Positions 29,346-41,750 of a DNA stretch of 62,356 bases are shown piece after piece. The DNA comes from Symbiodinium natans (taxonomy: Eukaryota > Sar > Dinophyceae > Suessiales > Symbiodiniaceae). The notes beneath the pieces were generated by a model, which was given only the letters and a program-made list of their open reading frames with translations, was not told the DNA's origin and did no database searches. The translations under genes and the position numbers were made by a program. The stretch is from assembly GCA_905221605.1 (NCBI GenBank), contig CAJNDS010002353.1, positions 1 through 62,356 of the forward strand. Reading direction: 5' to 3'. Numbering within the stretch: the first letter of the stretch is position 1; every line of letters starts with the position of its first letter.

Positions 29346-30763
29346 CAAACCCTAAACCCTAAACCCTAAGCCCTAAGCCCCTCTCCCCCCCCCCACCCCC
29401 ACCCACCTGTTTTTTTCTACCCCACCCCCCCCAAACGCTGTGCCGAGCAGGCTGGGATGCTCTTCGAACCATGCGAGCGGGTTTAGACCTCTCAACTATG
29501 CTCCAGCGGGGTCGGCGGCTTGAGCCGGAGGCTCTTAAATTTAGGGTTTAGGGTTTAGGGTTTAGGGTTTGGGGTTTAGGGTTTAGGGTTTAGGGTTTAG
29601 GGTTTAGGGTTTAGGGTTTAGGGTTTAGGGTTTAGGGTTTAGGGTTTAGGGTTTAGGGTTTAGGGTTTAGGGTTTAGGGTTTAGGGTTTAGCGTTTCGGG
29701 CTCATGAAGGCAATCTGAAGGCGAAAGGTCTGACTTTAGCAACGCGAACCCGGAAACCCTCGACCCTTGCACCGTAAACCATACACCCTAAACCCTAAAC
29801 CCTAAACCCTAAAGCCCAGCGCCTTGCCAACTCGCCCCTCCTCCTGCAGCTCCAGACACCCTAAACCCTTTAGGGTTTAGGGTTTAGGGTTTAGGGTTTA
29901 GGGTTTAGGGTTTAGGGTTTAGGGTTTAGGGTTTAGGGTTTAGGGTTTAGGGTTAGGTTTAGGGTTTAGGGTTTAGGGTTTAGGGTTTAGGGTTTAGGGT
30001 TTAGGGTTTAGGGTTTAGGGTTTAGGGTTTAGGGTTTAGGGTTTAGGGTTTAGGGTTTAGGGTTTAGGGTTTAGGGTTTAGGATTTTTCGGGGGGTTTCG
30101 GGTTTAGGGTTTAGTAGTTTAGGGTTGAGGGTTCAGGGTTAGGGTTTAGGGTTTTGGGTTTAGGGTTTTGGCGTTTAGGGCTTAGGGCTCATTTTTCGGG
30201 CCTTGTGCTTTGAACAAGCACCGCTTGCAGGTCCATAGGCAGAAATATGCAGGGCGAAACCCCAATCAATGTAGGAACCAGCCGCAGCTTCAGGGTTTAG
30301 GGTTTAGGGTTTAGGGTTTAGGGTTTAGGGCTTAGGGTTTAGGGTTTAGGGTTTTGGGGTTTTGGGTTTCAGGTTTAGGGTGTGGGGTTTGGGGTTCAGG
30401 GCCGAGGGATCCCACGGTCGAACCTACTGAGACCGAGCCATCAACCTGCACAGTTTAGCGTGTTTGGTACCCACCCCTGAACCCCAAACCCAAAACCAAA
30501 AACCAAAATACCCTAAAGCCTAAAGCCTCAACCCTAAACCCTAAACCTTACAGCCTAAACCCTAAACCCTAGCCGCCAGGCAATCCGATTTTCGTCGCTC
30601 ATCTACAAGCCCGAAGAAACCCTAAACCATACTTGGAGGCTCCAGTGTTGATATGGGCTATCACCTTATGTAGGGCACTTGTAACCCTCCTTTATAAGCG
30701 TCGATGAACTCACAAACCCTCAAGACGCCTGAAGCTCCCAAATCCCTAACCCTAGGTCTGGTA

Positions 30764-31088
30764 CTAGGGTGTAAGGGTTGAGGGTTTAGGGGCTGAGGGG
30801 TTTAGGGGCTTGGAGGGCGGAGGCTGATCTGCATCAGGCCCCACAGCTGCCAGTGTGCCGAAAGCCGTTCGGACACGACTCCGCACCTTCATGTCGGCTT
30901 CTTGCCTCAAAAATGGAAGGCACTTTGTCCTGCTTCTGTGGCTCTTCAAACCTTCCCAGCCACATTGGATACAAATCGCCCTTCTTCTTGCAGCCTGTGA
31001 CTGCCTGCAGCTCGTCTTCACGAGGCTGCGAAGTGCACTGCCACATTCGTCGCCTGGGGACCCTAAATTCTAGACCCAAAGCCCCCAA
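30764..31088 (-). CDS. Possible gene fragment, minus strand
   Basis: Two overlapping minus-strand frames (30764-31021 and 30834-31088) cross a non-repetitive island. The second has mixed composition (for example ELQAVTGCKKKGDLYPMWLG) that could be protein. No family recognised, no clear splice sites, and plus-strand frames are also open, so coding is uncertain. Confidence 0.2.
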
Positions 31089-31355
31089 CCCTAAACCCCA
31101 AACCCCAAACCCTAAACCCTAAACCCTGAACCCCAAACCCCAAACCCCAAACCCTAAACCGGCGGAGGGTTTTTTTTTTTGCAAAGGTGTGGCTCGGCCT
31201 GTCCTCTTGCAAGGTGTGGCTGCGAGTTAACCCCCTCCCCTCCACGCTCCCACCCACCCCCCCCTCCCACCCACCCCACTGCACCACCCCCCCACCACCC
31301 AACCCAACCCCCACCGCCACCCCCCCCCATTCCCCATTCCACCCCCCCCCAAACC

Positions 31356-31395
<40 letters not shown>

Positions 31396-31446
31396 ACCCC
31401 CCCCCCACTCCCCCCCACCCCCCAACCACCCCGACTCCCTCCCCCT

Positions 31447-32180
31447 TATTTGCAAACTCAATGCTTGCCTCTAGGTTTCAAAAAAACTCATATGCTTTGA
31501 AACAAGCTTGCACGGCTTTCAGAAGCGGGGGGTTGGGGGGGGCGCAGCCCCCCCCCATTTGAAAACTCAATGCTTGCATCATGGGTTTCAAAAAGACTCT
31601 TATGCTTTGATGCAAGCTTGCACGGCTTAAAAAAGCGGGGGGGTTGGGGGGGGCGCAGCCCCCCCCATTTGCAAACTCAATGCTTGCATCATGGGTTCCA
31701 ACACCGGGGGGGCCATTTGCAAACTTAATGCTTGCATCATGGGTTTCAACAAGACTCATATGCTTTGACGCAAGCTTGCACGGCTTAAAAAAGCGCGGGG
31801 GTTGGGGGGGGCGCAGCCCCCCCCATTTGCAAACTCAATGCTTGCATCATGGGTTTCAACAAGAGTCATATGCTTTGACGCAAGCTTGCACGGCTCAAAA
31901 AAAGCAGGGGGGTTGGGGGGTGCGCAGCCCCCCCCCCATTTGCAAACTCAATGCTTGCATCATGGGTTTCAACAAGAATCATATGCTTTGACGCAAGCTT
32001 GCACGGCTCAAAAAAAGCGGGGGGGTTGGGGGGGGCGCAGCCCCCCCCCCATTTGCAAACTCAATGCTTGCATCATGGGTTTCAACAAGACTCATATGCT
32101 TTGACGCAAGCTTGCACGGCTTAAAAAAGCGGGGGGGGGGTTGGGGGGGGGCGCAGCCATTTGCAAACTCAATGCTTGCG
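31447..32180. repeat. ~107-115-bp tandem repeat with G-run/C-run hairpin
   Basis: Six to seven units, one shortened to ~50 bp (31667-31718). Each has CAAACTCAATGCTTGCATCA, TCATATGCTTTGACGCAAGC and a GGGGGGGTTGGGGGGGGCGCAGCCCCCCC-type segment in which a G run and a C run flank CGCAG. Unit length varies mainly through the G and C runs. The frames (GGAQPPP-FANSMLASW type) are by-products of the repeat. Confidence 0.85.
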
Positions 32181-32289
32181 CATACTACATATATACACTC
32201 CACGTATTTCTACCAGCTACAGCTACATCGCGGTAAAAAGAATCTTTGCGACTGGGGAGAACAGGGAAATCAAAACGAAGTCGGCACCC

Positions 32290-32580
32290 AAGCCAGGCCA
32301 AGCCGAGCCAAGCCACGCCGAGCCAAGCCAAGCCAAGCCAGCCAGGCCAAGCCAAGCCGAGCCGAGCCCACCCGAGCCAAGCCAAGCCAAGGAGCCAAGC
32401 CAACGAAAGCCAAGCCGAGCCAAGCCAAGCCAGAGGACAAGCCGAGCCAAGCCAAGCCAAGCCCAGCCGAGCCAAGCCAAGCCAAGAGCCAAGCCAACCA
32501 AAGCCAAGCCAAGCCAGACAAGCCGAGCCAAGCCAGGTCAGAGGACACGCCCAGCCAAGCCAAGCCAAGCCAAGCCAAGC
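32290..32580. repeat. (AAGCC)n-type pentanucleotide array
   Basis: About 290 bp of AGCCA/AGCCG pentamers with interspersed GAGGACAAGCC and GAGCCAAGCCAAC variants recurring every 50-90 bp, pointing to higher-order duplication. All six frames are open with Lys/Pro/Ser/Gln or Trp/Leu/Gly composition; none is taken as a gene. Confidence 0.9.
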
Positions 32581-33119
32581 CACACCTTTGCAAGGGGACA
32601 GGGCCGAGCCACACCTTTGCAAAAAAAAAAACCGGACCCCAGCATTACCGTAACCCTAAACCCTAAACCCTAAACCCTAAACCCTAAACCCTGAACCCTG
32701 AACCCTAAACCCTAAAGCCCAAACCTTCGAGGGTACTCCAATTCTATTCCGGGGAACCCAAAACCCCTAGACCCTGAACCTTTGGACTAGTGAGCTTTGA
32801 GGGGCTGCATTGGGCAGCTTAGGGCTTAGGGTTTAGGGTTGAAGGGTTTGGGGCCTCAGGGAAAAAGCCCAGTAGGCCTAACCTCCTGAAGCCCGAAACC
32901 AGTCGGGTTACCCTAAAACCCTAAGCCCTGACTCCTAAACCCTAAACCCGAACCGCAGAAGACCTCACCAAATTCCGAGGTCGGGTGATTAAACCCTCTG
33001 AAAAGACTTCTCTTTGAGTTTTTGGCTGTAGTAGCTTGGGCCTTAAGACACCGGACCTGAAGCCTTAAACCCTAAAGCCCTAAAACCTAAACCCTGAAAC
33101 CTAAAGCCTATTCTACTAG

Positions 33120-33232
33120 GTTGCCCAGTATCCTAGGATTAAAAAGGGTGCGCTTTTTTGCTTAAAGGGGCTTATAAGGGAACCTACACCCCCCAAAAAA
33201 GGGAAAAAGGGTAGTACTGGGCATCCTAGTCT
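33120..33232. mobile_element. ~110-bp dispersed element with inverted ends, copy a
   Basis: It begins GCCCAGTATCCTAGG and ends TACTGGGCATCCTAG, so GCCCAGTA and TACTGGGC form short inverted ends with CCTAG beside each. The interior, GGGTGC-CTTTTT then TTATAAGGGAACCTACACCC, is shared at high identity with 41981-42091. Too small to encode anything; resembles a MITE or introner-like element. Confidence 0.6.
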
Positions 33233-34966
33233 AGACCGTGTGAACCCTAAACCCTAAACCCTAAACCCTAAACCCTAAACCCTAAACCCTAAACCCTAAA
33301 CCCTAAACCCTAAACCCTAAGAGCAAGGCTCTCTCCTAAATCTTCAAGATATCCGCGGCAGCCTGTTCCTTGAACAGGGCCTGGGAAGATCGCTCTTGAT
33401 GGCTGACTTCTTAAGCCCTAAACCCTAAATCCTAAACCCTAAACCCTAAACCCTAAAACCCTAAACCCTAAACCCTAAACCCTAAACCCTAAACCCTAAA
33501 CCTTAAACCCAAGCCCTAAGACTTACACACGAAAGACTCGGTAGCGCAGTAACCATCTTATAATAAGGGGACCCTTTCTTTGGTTGGTCACTTTATAAGG
33601 GAATTCAGCACCAAATATACAGATACTTTGACCCCAAACGCCTGAAACCATGGTTTAGGGTTTAGGGTTTAACCATAAAAACTGAAACCTTCACGCGGCT
33701 GAGCTCTTGAAAAGGAAAGTACTCCTCAGGAGTCGAAGATGCTCTCATCGCGAAGGCACCTGTGCAAGCGGTGGTGAGGCTTTCAGGGTTGAGGGTTTTA
33801 GGGTTTAGGGCTTAAGGTCGTAATAGGGTGCCCAATATTATAAGCCCTTACTGTAGCCTCCAAATAACTTGGTACCCCCATACCGCAAGCCCTTCGCCTG
33901 CTGCGCATTGGTAACGAGCTAGGCCCTTGAAACAATAAACCCTGAACCCTGCACCCTAAACCCCAAACCCTACACCTTCAAACAAGGGACAAATCTAAAG
34001 TATCCCAAGGGCCCAGGGACCAGTTCGACAGATCAGAGACCGAACTCCCAAGTCCCAGACTTCATGGGAAATGACACCCAAAAGACCCGTAAACCCACAC
34101 CCTACAGGCCCTACACCCTAAACCCCTCAAGGGGGTTTAGGGGTTCAGACTCCAGGGTTCGGCTCTGCACATGAATCCTCTTCTCGACCCTCGTCCCCAA
34201 CTACCACTAAGGGGTTCCGGGTGTAAGGGTGTATAGGGTCTAGGGTCCAGGGTCTAGGGTCTAGGGTTTAGCTCTTAAGGTCCCAAAGCGTACACCCCCA
34301 AGTCCCCTAAGAGTATGTCCAGGGTTTAGGGTTTAGGGTCCATGGGGGCCTTTAGTGCTGAAAGGCTTCCATGGGTCGGGCGGGTTTAAGGGAAGCTTCA
34401 AGAACAGGACCCCAAAACCCTAAACACTGACACTAATCCCTAACCCCCCCCCCCCCCCCGCCTCCGCCCCCCTGTTAGAAACCGAAACCAAAGCCCCAAA
34501 CCCTAAACCCTAAACCCTAAACCCTAAACCCTAAACCCTAAACCCTAAACCCTAAACCCTAAACCCTAAACCCTAAACCCTAAACCCTAAACCCTAAACC
34601 CTAAACCCTAAACCCTAAACCCTAAACTAGTCTTGAGGCTGAAGACCCGACCATTCTTAAACCTCGCCCTCCTTTCAGCTGCCGATTACCCCCCCCCCCC
34701 CCCCCACCTAGAGGATTTCCCCAAGGCCCGAACCCTAAAACCTAAACCCTAAACCCTAAACTTGATGGATTTCTTTATAGGTGGTTTGTTTAGGCCGCCG
34801 CGCCTCTGTCTCGGCATCAACTCAAATCGTCTTGGATAGCTTGCCGCTGGCCTCGTCAGTTTTTTGTTAGAACCTTAAACCCAAAACGCTAAAATCCAAA
34901 GCCCTAAACCCTAAAACCCCGAAAACCCCTAAACCCTGAATCTCATCTACCTATTGTTCGACCTTC

Positions 34967-35308
34967 ATGAAACGTCTTGGTTTTGGGGTGCTTTTGGGAC
35001 TTCGGAGGGCTCCGCCAGGGTCAGGGGGGTCCTGGACCCCTCGCCGCAGCGTCCCCAAAGACCAGGGAATTTCTGGGCAGGTCAGCCCGGTGTTCTGGGA
35101 GAATAATTTGGGACGTTGCTGCTGCCGAACCCCTTGCACCCGCCCTCAGGGCCCTTGGAAGTTTTGGAAAATCATGGTGTCATTTCTGCCATCAAAACCT
35201 GTGCCTATTTGTTTCTGGAATCGGCCCTTTTGTCCGAATGTGGTGTACCCCTGACAGGCACTGAATCAAATCTTTGTGACTTTATGAATGAAGCCGCATG
35301 TAGATAGT
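34967..35308 (+). CDS. Hypothetical open reading frames in a non-repetitive island
   Basis: Three overlapping plus-strand frames of 63-95 codons lie in about 400 bp of repeat-free DNA. The frame ending at 35307 has the most protein-like composition, with GVISAIKTCAYLFLESALLS and a final TESNLCDFMNEAACR, and could be the end of an exon or a small gene fragment. No domain or partner is recognised, and telomere-type DNA flanks the island on both sides. Confidence 0.25.
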
Positions 35309-37002
35309 GCAGTGTCAAGTAAGAAAAGTGGAGATAAAGTTCAAATGAAAGGGGATGCTGAGAGGGTGGTGACGTAAAGAGGCCGGGCGAATCGCCGGCC
35401 CAAGTTCCTCAACCCTAAACACTAAACCCTAAACCCTTGGCTGCACTTGGTAGGTTAAGTACCGCAAAGAACCCTTAACCCTGTATGTACTCTTAGGGTT
35501 TAGCATGCAGGAGTCCGGGAAAATACGACCCACCCATGGCCTTTCAGAGCTGAGGGCTATTCAAGGATAACTTTACACAAGGGTGTGGTGGTTTTAGGGC
35601 TTGTAGGGTGTATAGGGTTCATGTCTAGCCTAACCCTGAACCCTAAACTCTAAACCCTAAACCCTGCACCCTCAGGGTTTTAGGATGGGACCCCTCTAGC
35701 AGAACGAATCTTATCACTAGAGCCTCCGAAAGCCCGAGAACGCTCAACCCTCAACCCTTCGACTTTCAACCCTTGGACCCTCAACCTTCGGAATCATAGG
35801 GTTTGGGGATAGGGCTTAGGCTTTAGGACCCTAAACCCCAACCCCTAACCACTAAACCCAAGTGTAATCTAGGGATGTAGACTCGTACCCCTAACCCTTA
35901 AAGATTCCCCTCAAAAAAACTCCTATCATGGCCCGTATGTTCCCTTAGGGATCCTTTAAAAGGGACCCCAAAACCCAAGGGTACAACCTTAGGGGTCCAA
36001 GGTAGAACCCCTAGATGTAAGCATTGTCCAAGCAGCCTCAACTAAGGGTTTGGTCACGCAGGACGTTTGGAACGCGTGCAGGCGGATCCCCGGCACCTCA
36101 CGCTGGGGGTTGTGGGGCTTGTTAGCTTCCTAAACCCCAAATCCTAAACCCTAAACCCTAAACCCTAAACCCTATACCACAGTAAACACATTGTAATCAG
36201 GGTACGCATGTTGGTGCTTCATGAGGGATCCCAGAACTCGAAAAAAGGGGGCCGAAGGGCTTAGGGTTTAGGGTTCAGGGTTTTAGGGCTTAGGGCTTAG
36301 GGGTTTAGGGTTTAGGGTTTAGGGTTTAGGGTTTAGGGTTTAGGGTTTAGGGTTTCGGGTTTAGGGCACCACTGGGCTACCACGGACTTGCGGGGGATTC
36401 GGGGGCTTTAGGGTTGAGCGTCGTCGGGTACGTCAGAGGATTTCGGGTTTGGGAAGGTTTAGGGTTTAGGGTTTAGGGTTTAGGGTTTAGGGTTTAGGGT
36501 TTAGGATGTAGGCTTTAGGGTTTAGGGCGTGGGGCTCGGCATCTTTAGGGCTTGGGCTTGGGTGGGTGTAGAGGGTCTTGGGGTTGGGCCGAGGTTTTGG
36601 GATGTCTAAAACTCACCCTAAACCCTAAACCCTAAACCCTAAACCCTAAACCCTAAACCCTAAAGTTCTTTCCCCCGCCCCATGAATCTGAAGATGCGCT
36701 TTCTCTGGTATCAACTTCTCCCATGGAGGGGGAGAAGGCATCGACTCCGGAGCCTTAAGCTTCCAACCCTGCAGTGAAGACCCGAAACCAACCGTCTTAG
36801 GGTTTAGGGTTTAGGGTTTAGGGTTTAGGGTTTAGGGTTTAGGGTTTAGGGTTTAGGGTTTAGGGTTTAGGGTTTAGGGTTTAGGGTTTAGGGTTTAGGG
36901 CTGGCGAGCTCCAACCATCAAGGCGCCCTAGCATGCTTACATGCTCCCTGTACCCCCAAAGCTGGAACCTGCGAGGATTCCCAACACCCCTTTCAGCAAT
37001 CA

Positions 37003-37340
37003 AGGGACTGAAGGAGAGACCCTTTTATATGGTTTCTGAGGGGCGGGGGGGTTATTTAGGCGCTACTTAGGTATCTAGGGACTATATAAGGTATAAACAA
37101 AGCTTATGCAAGGTAAGGAATTGCATATTTCTTGGACTAAAGGAGGCACCCTTGTGGGGTTAATCGGGTTGCGGGTTTCGGGTCTAGCGTTTATGACGCC
37201 TAGGGTTGAGGGGGCCCGGTGCTTTGTTCACTCCTGAGGTGCGTTCAAGGGACAAAAGGAGAGACCCTTTTTTAGGGACCTTAGGGTTAGTTGTGGGGTT
37301 ATTTAGGGGCTATTTAGGTATATATGGGGGTGATGTAGGG
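37003..37340. repeat. Diverged direct repeat pair (~90 bp each)
   Basis: 37003-37095 and 37247-37340 share CAAGGGAC, AAAGGAGAGACCCTTTT, then GGGTTATTTAGG and CTATTTAGGTAT, in the same order and orientation with many substitutions. A local duplication of a non-coding unit is likely. Confidence 0.55.
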
Positions 37341-38610
37341 GAATTAGATTAAGGGTCCCTCCGAGGGGCCCCTCCTTCTGCCCCTTAAGGCAAGGAATGT
37401 TGAAGATTCCATTGGGCTTTGCGTAAACGACGGCGAAAGACATAACTCCCAAGGTTGAGGCTTGAGGGTTTAGGGGTTAGGGGTTTAGGGTTAGGGTGGA
37501 ATCTTAAGGCTTGAGGGTTTCGGCCTTTGGTTTCGAAACGACCGTGATGAATGCGCCTGACCGTCGCACGGCGAGCGATCGTGCTGATCGTGCTGCACCT
37601 TCCCCGGGTGCATGTGGTTTGGGGTTTAGGGTTTAGGGTTCAGGGTTTAGGGTTTAGGGTTTAGGATTTAGGGTTTAGGGTCCAGGGTTTAGGCTGCAGG
37701 GCTAGGAGCTTACGGCCTGACTAGGCCAACGGTCCTCTCCACTCGGCCCGAAGCTTATAACCAACTGAGCGCGCAAACCTATTCACCCCAAGAACAAGGT
37801 GGCAAACCCTATAAACCCTTCATCCACGGTCTTATAGGGTTTAGGGTTTAGGGTTTAGGGTTTAGGGTTTAGGGTTTAGGGTTTAGGGTTTAGGGTTTAG
37901 GGTTTAGGGTACTTCAGACCGGAGAAAGAAGTGCAAAGACGCGAGGCTTGCTCAGGCACAAGGCGTTAGGGCAGCTCTGCTTCAGGGCCTTCTCTAAACC
38001 CTAAACCCTAAACCCTAAACCCCAAACCCCAAACCCCAAACCCCAAACCCCAAACGATGTCTCATGTTCCCTCTTATACAAGCAGTCCTTAATTACTATG
38101 GGATGGTAGTCGGGGTGTACTATATTCCCGATTGAGGACTGTTAGAAGCTCCTTGGTTTGTGCATCCGGCAGCATCTTACGCGCGCCGTGCCCGAACTGT
38201 CAGGATCCGTACCCCCAGATCCTAAGAAGACCAGGGTTGAACCCTAAACCCTAAACCCTAAACCCTAAACCCTAAACCCTAAACCCTAAACCCTAAACCC
38301 TAAACCCTAAAACCTACACCCCCCAACCCAGAAAACCCTTACACAAGGCTTGCATAAGGTTCCGCAACCTCAGCTGGGGCCCTTTCTGGGTGCCCCAAAC
38401 ACATTAAGCCGTCTGAATACAGAGGGCTCCCAACGCTCTCCATGGGGTTTAGGGTTTAGGGTTTAGGGTCTAGGGTTTAGGGCTTGGGGTTGAGGAACTT
38501 GGGCTTGAGGTTTGGGAAGGATCCGGTAGGGGAAAACCCCAAACAAACCCAAACCCTGCAACCCTAGACCCTGAAGCAAGACACCTGGACCCACGAGTAA
38601 CCTAGCTATA

Positions 38611-38705
38611 GGAATGAGAAGGGTGCCCTTTCTGGTCTAAAAAGGCGCTTGTAGGGGAACCTGAAACCGAAAAAAACATGGAATAAGGGCCTACTCCGGG
38701 TCCTA
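38611..38705. repeat. Diverged copy of the ~110-bp dispersed element
   Basis: It carries AAGGGTGCCCTTTCTGG, TTGTAGGGGAACCT, a purine-rich stretch and GGGTCCTAG in the same order as 33120-33232 and 41981-42091. The terminal inverted ends are no longer clear. Confidence 0.4.
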
Positions 38706-40639
38706 GACACCCTACAGCCTAAACCCTAAACCCTAAACCCAAAATCTACAAACCCACAAAAGAAAGGCCACCCCAGACCCAAAACCCTCAACAACTAAAC
38801 GCTGAAGCCTTGAACGCTGGACCCTGAACAACACTAAAGCTCCCCAACCCTAAACCCAGACCCCAAACCCTAAACGCTAAACCCCAAGCCCAAAACCCCA
38901 AGCCCTAAACCCCATACCACAAATCCCACACCTAAACCCTAAACCCCAAACCCTACACCCTAAACCCCAAACCCTATACTCCAAACCCAAAACCCAAACC
39001 CGAAACCACAAATCCCACACCCTAAGCCCTGAAACCCCCAACCCAAGCGCCAAACCCGAAACCCTAAACCCCAAACCCTATACTCCAGACCCTAAACCCA
39101 AAACCCCAAACCCCAAACCACAAATCCCACACCCTAAGCCTTGAACCCCAACCCCAAGCCCCGAACCCCAAACCCAAAACCCAAACCCTAAACCCTAAAC
39201 CCTAAACCCTGAACCCTAAACCGCCACCATTGCCCTGAGCCAGATGGAGCCCCGGGCGTCGGTCACGGATGACGCGCTGGATCTTCAGCGCCGCGACGTG
39301 GTCCTGAAGAGGTGGACAAAACAGGGCCACCTCATTGGGGGTTTAGGGTTTAGGGTTTAGGGTTTAGGGCTCTAGCTAAACCCGACACTTCGGGTTTGGA
39401 GGGTTTTAGGCAGCCCTAAGCCCTAGAACCCGAACCTCAAGCCTCGAACCTCAAACATTGGACCCTGGACCCTGTGTAAACAGGGTTTAGAGCTTATGGT
39501 TTGCGCATTAAGGTTAAGCGTTTAGGGTTTAGGGATTAGGGATTAGGGTTTAAGGGTTAAGGGTTTAGGGTCGCGTCAATCCTAACCCTGCGTTGAAGGC
39601 CTTGAGGCCCTAAGTAGGGTTTGGGTTTAGGGTTTTGGGTTTGGAGTTTGGGGTTTGGGGTTTGGGGTTTAGGGTTTAGGGTTCGGGGTAAGCCTACAGA
39701 TCTCGTGAAGATCTGGGGCTTCAGAGGTTTACATGAAGGGTAGTTATACGTAGGGTTATCTAACTGCCTGTAGGCACGGACAAACACCCAAACCTAACTA
39801 AAACACTAAACCGCAAACCCTAAACCCCTAAACCCTGCCCTACGTATGGGCTTAAAACATAAGAGGTTCTGGGATCGGGTAGAGGTTCGAAAGTCGAATC
39901 TTCAGGGAAGCTTCGGGGTTCCAAGGCTTTGCGGGGTTGAGGGTCTAGGGCAAGTCCCACAGCCGCAGCCGTGACTGTCCACCACATCCCGTCGATGGCA
40001 CGGCGACAAGCTGCAGCCACCGGGGAGTGACTGATCGGATTCACTTGATTGAAAATAGTCTTGCTGCCTCGGAGGCTGGACAGCGGCTTGCATTTCACTT
40101 CGCCGAAGCAGCCGGTTTTCTGGGTTGCCTACACCGTACCCCAAAACGGGACCCTCTTATAGAACTACCCACGCCCTAAACTTAAACCCAAAACCTTTAC
40201 TGGCTAGGTTTATCGGGCAAACCCCAAACCCCTAAACGCCCTACACCCTACACCATTCTTAGGGGGGGCTCTTCAAGAGTTAAGGAATGCTTGGGGTTGT
40301 ATCAACTTTTCTTGCGCTTTTGAGGGACGGCTGGGGTTTAGGATGTGTAGGATGTAGGGTTTTTGCAGTCAGGGCTGCAGGAGTTCGGGTCCAGGGTTTA
40401 GGGTTTAGGGTTTAGGGCCTAGGGTTTAGGATGTAGGGTTTAGGGTTTTGGTTTGGCGGTCGGGGCTTAGGGTGTTGCCACCCGCCCGTCATCCAGGCCT
40501 TCACCAAGCCGGAGCCGTTCGCCTGGCACGGATGACCCCCAAAACCCTAAGCCTGAGGGGCCATGGTTGATGGGGCTTCAGGTGTAGGGTTTCGGGTTTG
40601 GGGGGGAGGGGGGGGGGGGCAGCACGGAATACTTGGGCC

Positions 40640-40712
40640 TTGAAGTACCTCCTATATAGGGACTTTGCGGTCCCAAGTATACAGTAACAAGGTACAGGGA
40701 CCGCTTAGGGAT
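40640..40712. repeat. Dispersed short repeat, copy related to 2763-2835
   Basis: It contains CCTCCTATATAGGGACTT, a GGTCC/GGACC pair and CTTAGGG in the same order as the left-domain copy. Non-coding. Confidence 0.4.
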
Positions 40713-41750
40713 AATCTTGGGGGGTAGCTTACATGGTCCTTTCATAAGGTCCCCTACCTTCTGTAGCGGGTTCTGAAGTACGGGCTCCTGGGTTTTACAG
40801 GGTATATACAGGGAATATACTCCATTTCAGGGCCCTTAAAGATTCATGTAACTACCCTAAGATAAACCTCAGCCCCAAACCCTAAGCCCTAAACCCCCTC
40901 AAAGTTGACTTGACTCGTGAACCTTGTTGGGTCTATGTTCAAGTATGTTCAAGTACAAGTCTGCGCGCTATAGGGGCGTGTACCCGCCACAAGGGCTTGA
41001 ACCTTACATCCCAATGCCTCATAGCCTCAACCCTAAACCCTAAACCCTGCTGCCACTTCCACGCAGCCACCCGCCCTGTCTATGCCCAACCTGAATTTAG
41101 GGTTGTAGGGCTTAAGGTTCTAAGGTTTAGGGCCTAAGCCCCAAAACCCAAACCCAACTCCCCCTATGCTCTTTGGGTTTAGGGTTTAGGGTTGAGGGAG
41201 GGTTTAGGGTTTTAGAACAAGTATGGGGCATGCAGTTGAGGTCTCTATCTTGCTCGACGGTTTAGAGCAACATTTCAACTCTCACCCAAACTCTTTGCCC
41301 AACAAAAAACTCATGCAGCGGTTCACCCTACACCAGTCAAAAACACATCCATGAGTCCGAGCCAGCTTGGGAAGGTTAAGGGTAGCAATCGGGGGAATTG
41401 GGAGGGAGGCAGGCTATGTTGGGGTCTTAAGTATAACACGAAACCCCAAAACCAAAACCCCTGAAACAAAAAAACACCTAAACACGTGAGTTTCCGGTAC
41501 TTAGGATGTCTTCAGGAGAAGGCGTCCATTGCTCCCAGCCTGCAGCACACGCTGCTTGATTTGAAGGATCTTGTCCCTCAAGCAGCAGGCGGGGTTGAGG
41601 TAAACTGCACTGGGCTTCTTTTGAAGTGGGGTTTAGGGCTTAGGGTTTAGGGTTTAGGGTTTAGGGTTTAGGGTTTAGACTTAGAGAATGGGTTTCGAGG
41701 CTCTTCTTGTTGGCGAACCACTGCTTCTTTGGAAAACTTCATGGAAAACT

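Larger units (their letters stand above)
24857..31165. repeat. Telomere-type repeat mosaic, middle domain A
   Basis: TTTAGGG blocks dominate: 24857-25060, 25720-25960, 26920-27110, 27970-28200, 28542-28740, 29543-29693 and 29869-30082 (the longest, over 200 bp). CCCTAAA blocks lie at 25160-25290, 26350-26410, 26680-26815 and 27720-27850. At 29858-29875 a CCCTAAACCC word meets TTTAGGG head-on. The 300-400-bp stretches at 25080-25150, 27280-27480, 28935-29345 and 30590-30770 between blocks hold no recognisable gene. Confidence 0.9.
31170..32631. mobile_element. Composite element with ~52-bp terminal inverted repeats
   Basis: The left end, 31170-31221, is T11 followed by GCAAAGGTGTGGCTCGGCC and a second GCAAGGTGTGGCT. 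The right end, 32578-32631, is its reverse complement, finishing in A11, with only about four differences. Inside are a C-rich tract with 39 consecutive C (31357-31395), a ~110-bp tandem repeat (31447-32180), ~100 bp of non-repetitive sequence and an AAGCC array (32290-32580). No transposase frame is visible. Just outside the ends, CCGG is present on both sides (31159-31162 and 32633-32636). It looks like a bounded unit, possibly a non-autonomous element that has gathered tandem repeats; this is inference. Confidence 0.6.

Noticed and set aside
29858-30082. CCCTAAACCC meeting TTTAGGG as a telomere fusion point
   Set aside because: A head-to-head fusion would read TTTAGGG then CCCTAAA on the plus strand; here the order is the reverse, and the C-rich side is only a few units long.
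31063-31562. Gly/Trp-rich minus and Pro/His-rich plus frames of 63-132 codons
   Set aside because: Produced by a C-rich tract with homopolymer runs inside the composite element; no ordinary protein composition.
32064-32673. Lys/Pro/Ser/Gln frames up to 200 codons and Trp/Leu/Gly frames on the other strand
   Set aside because: Translation of the AAGCC pentamer array; all six frames are open.
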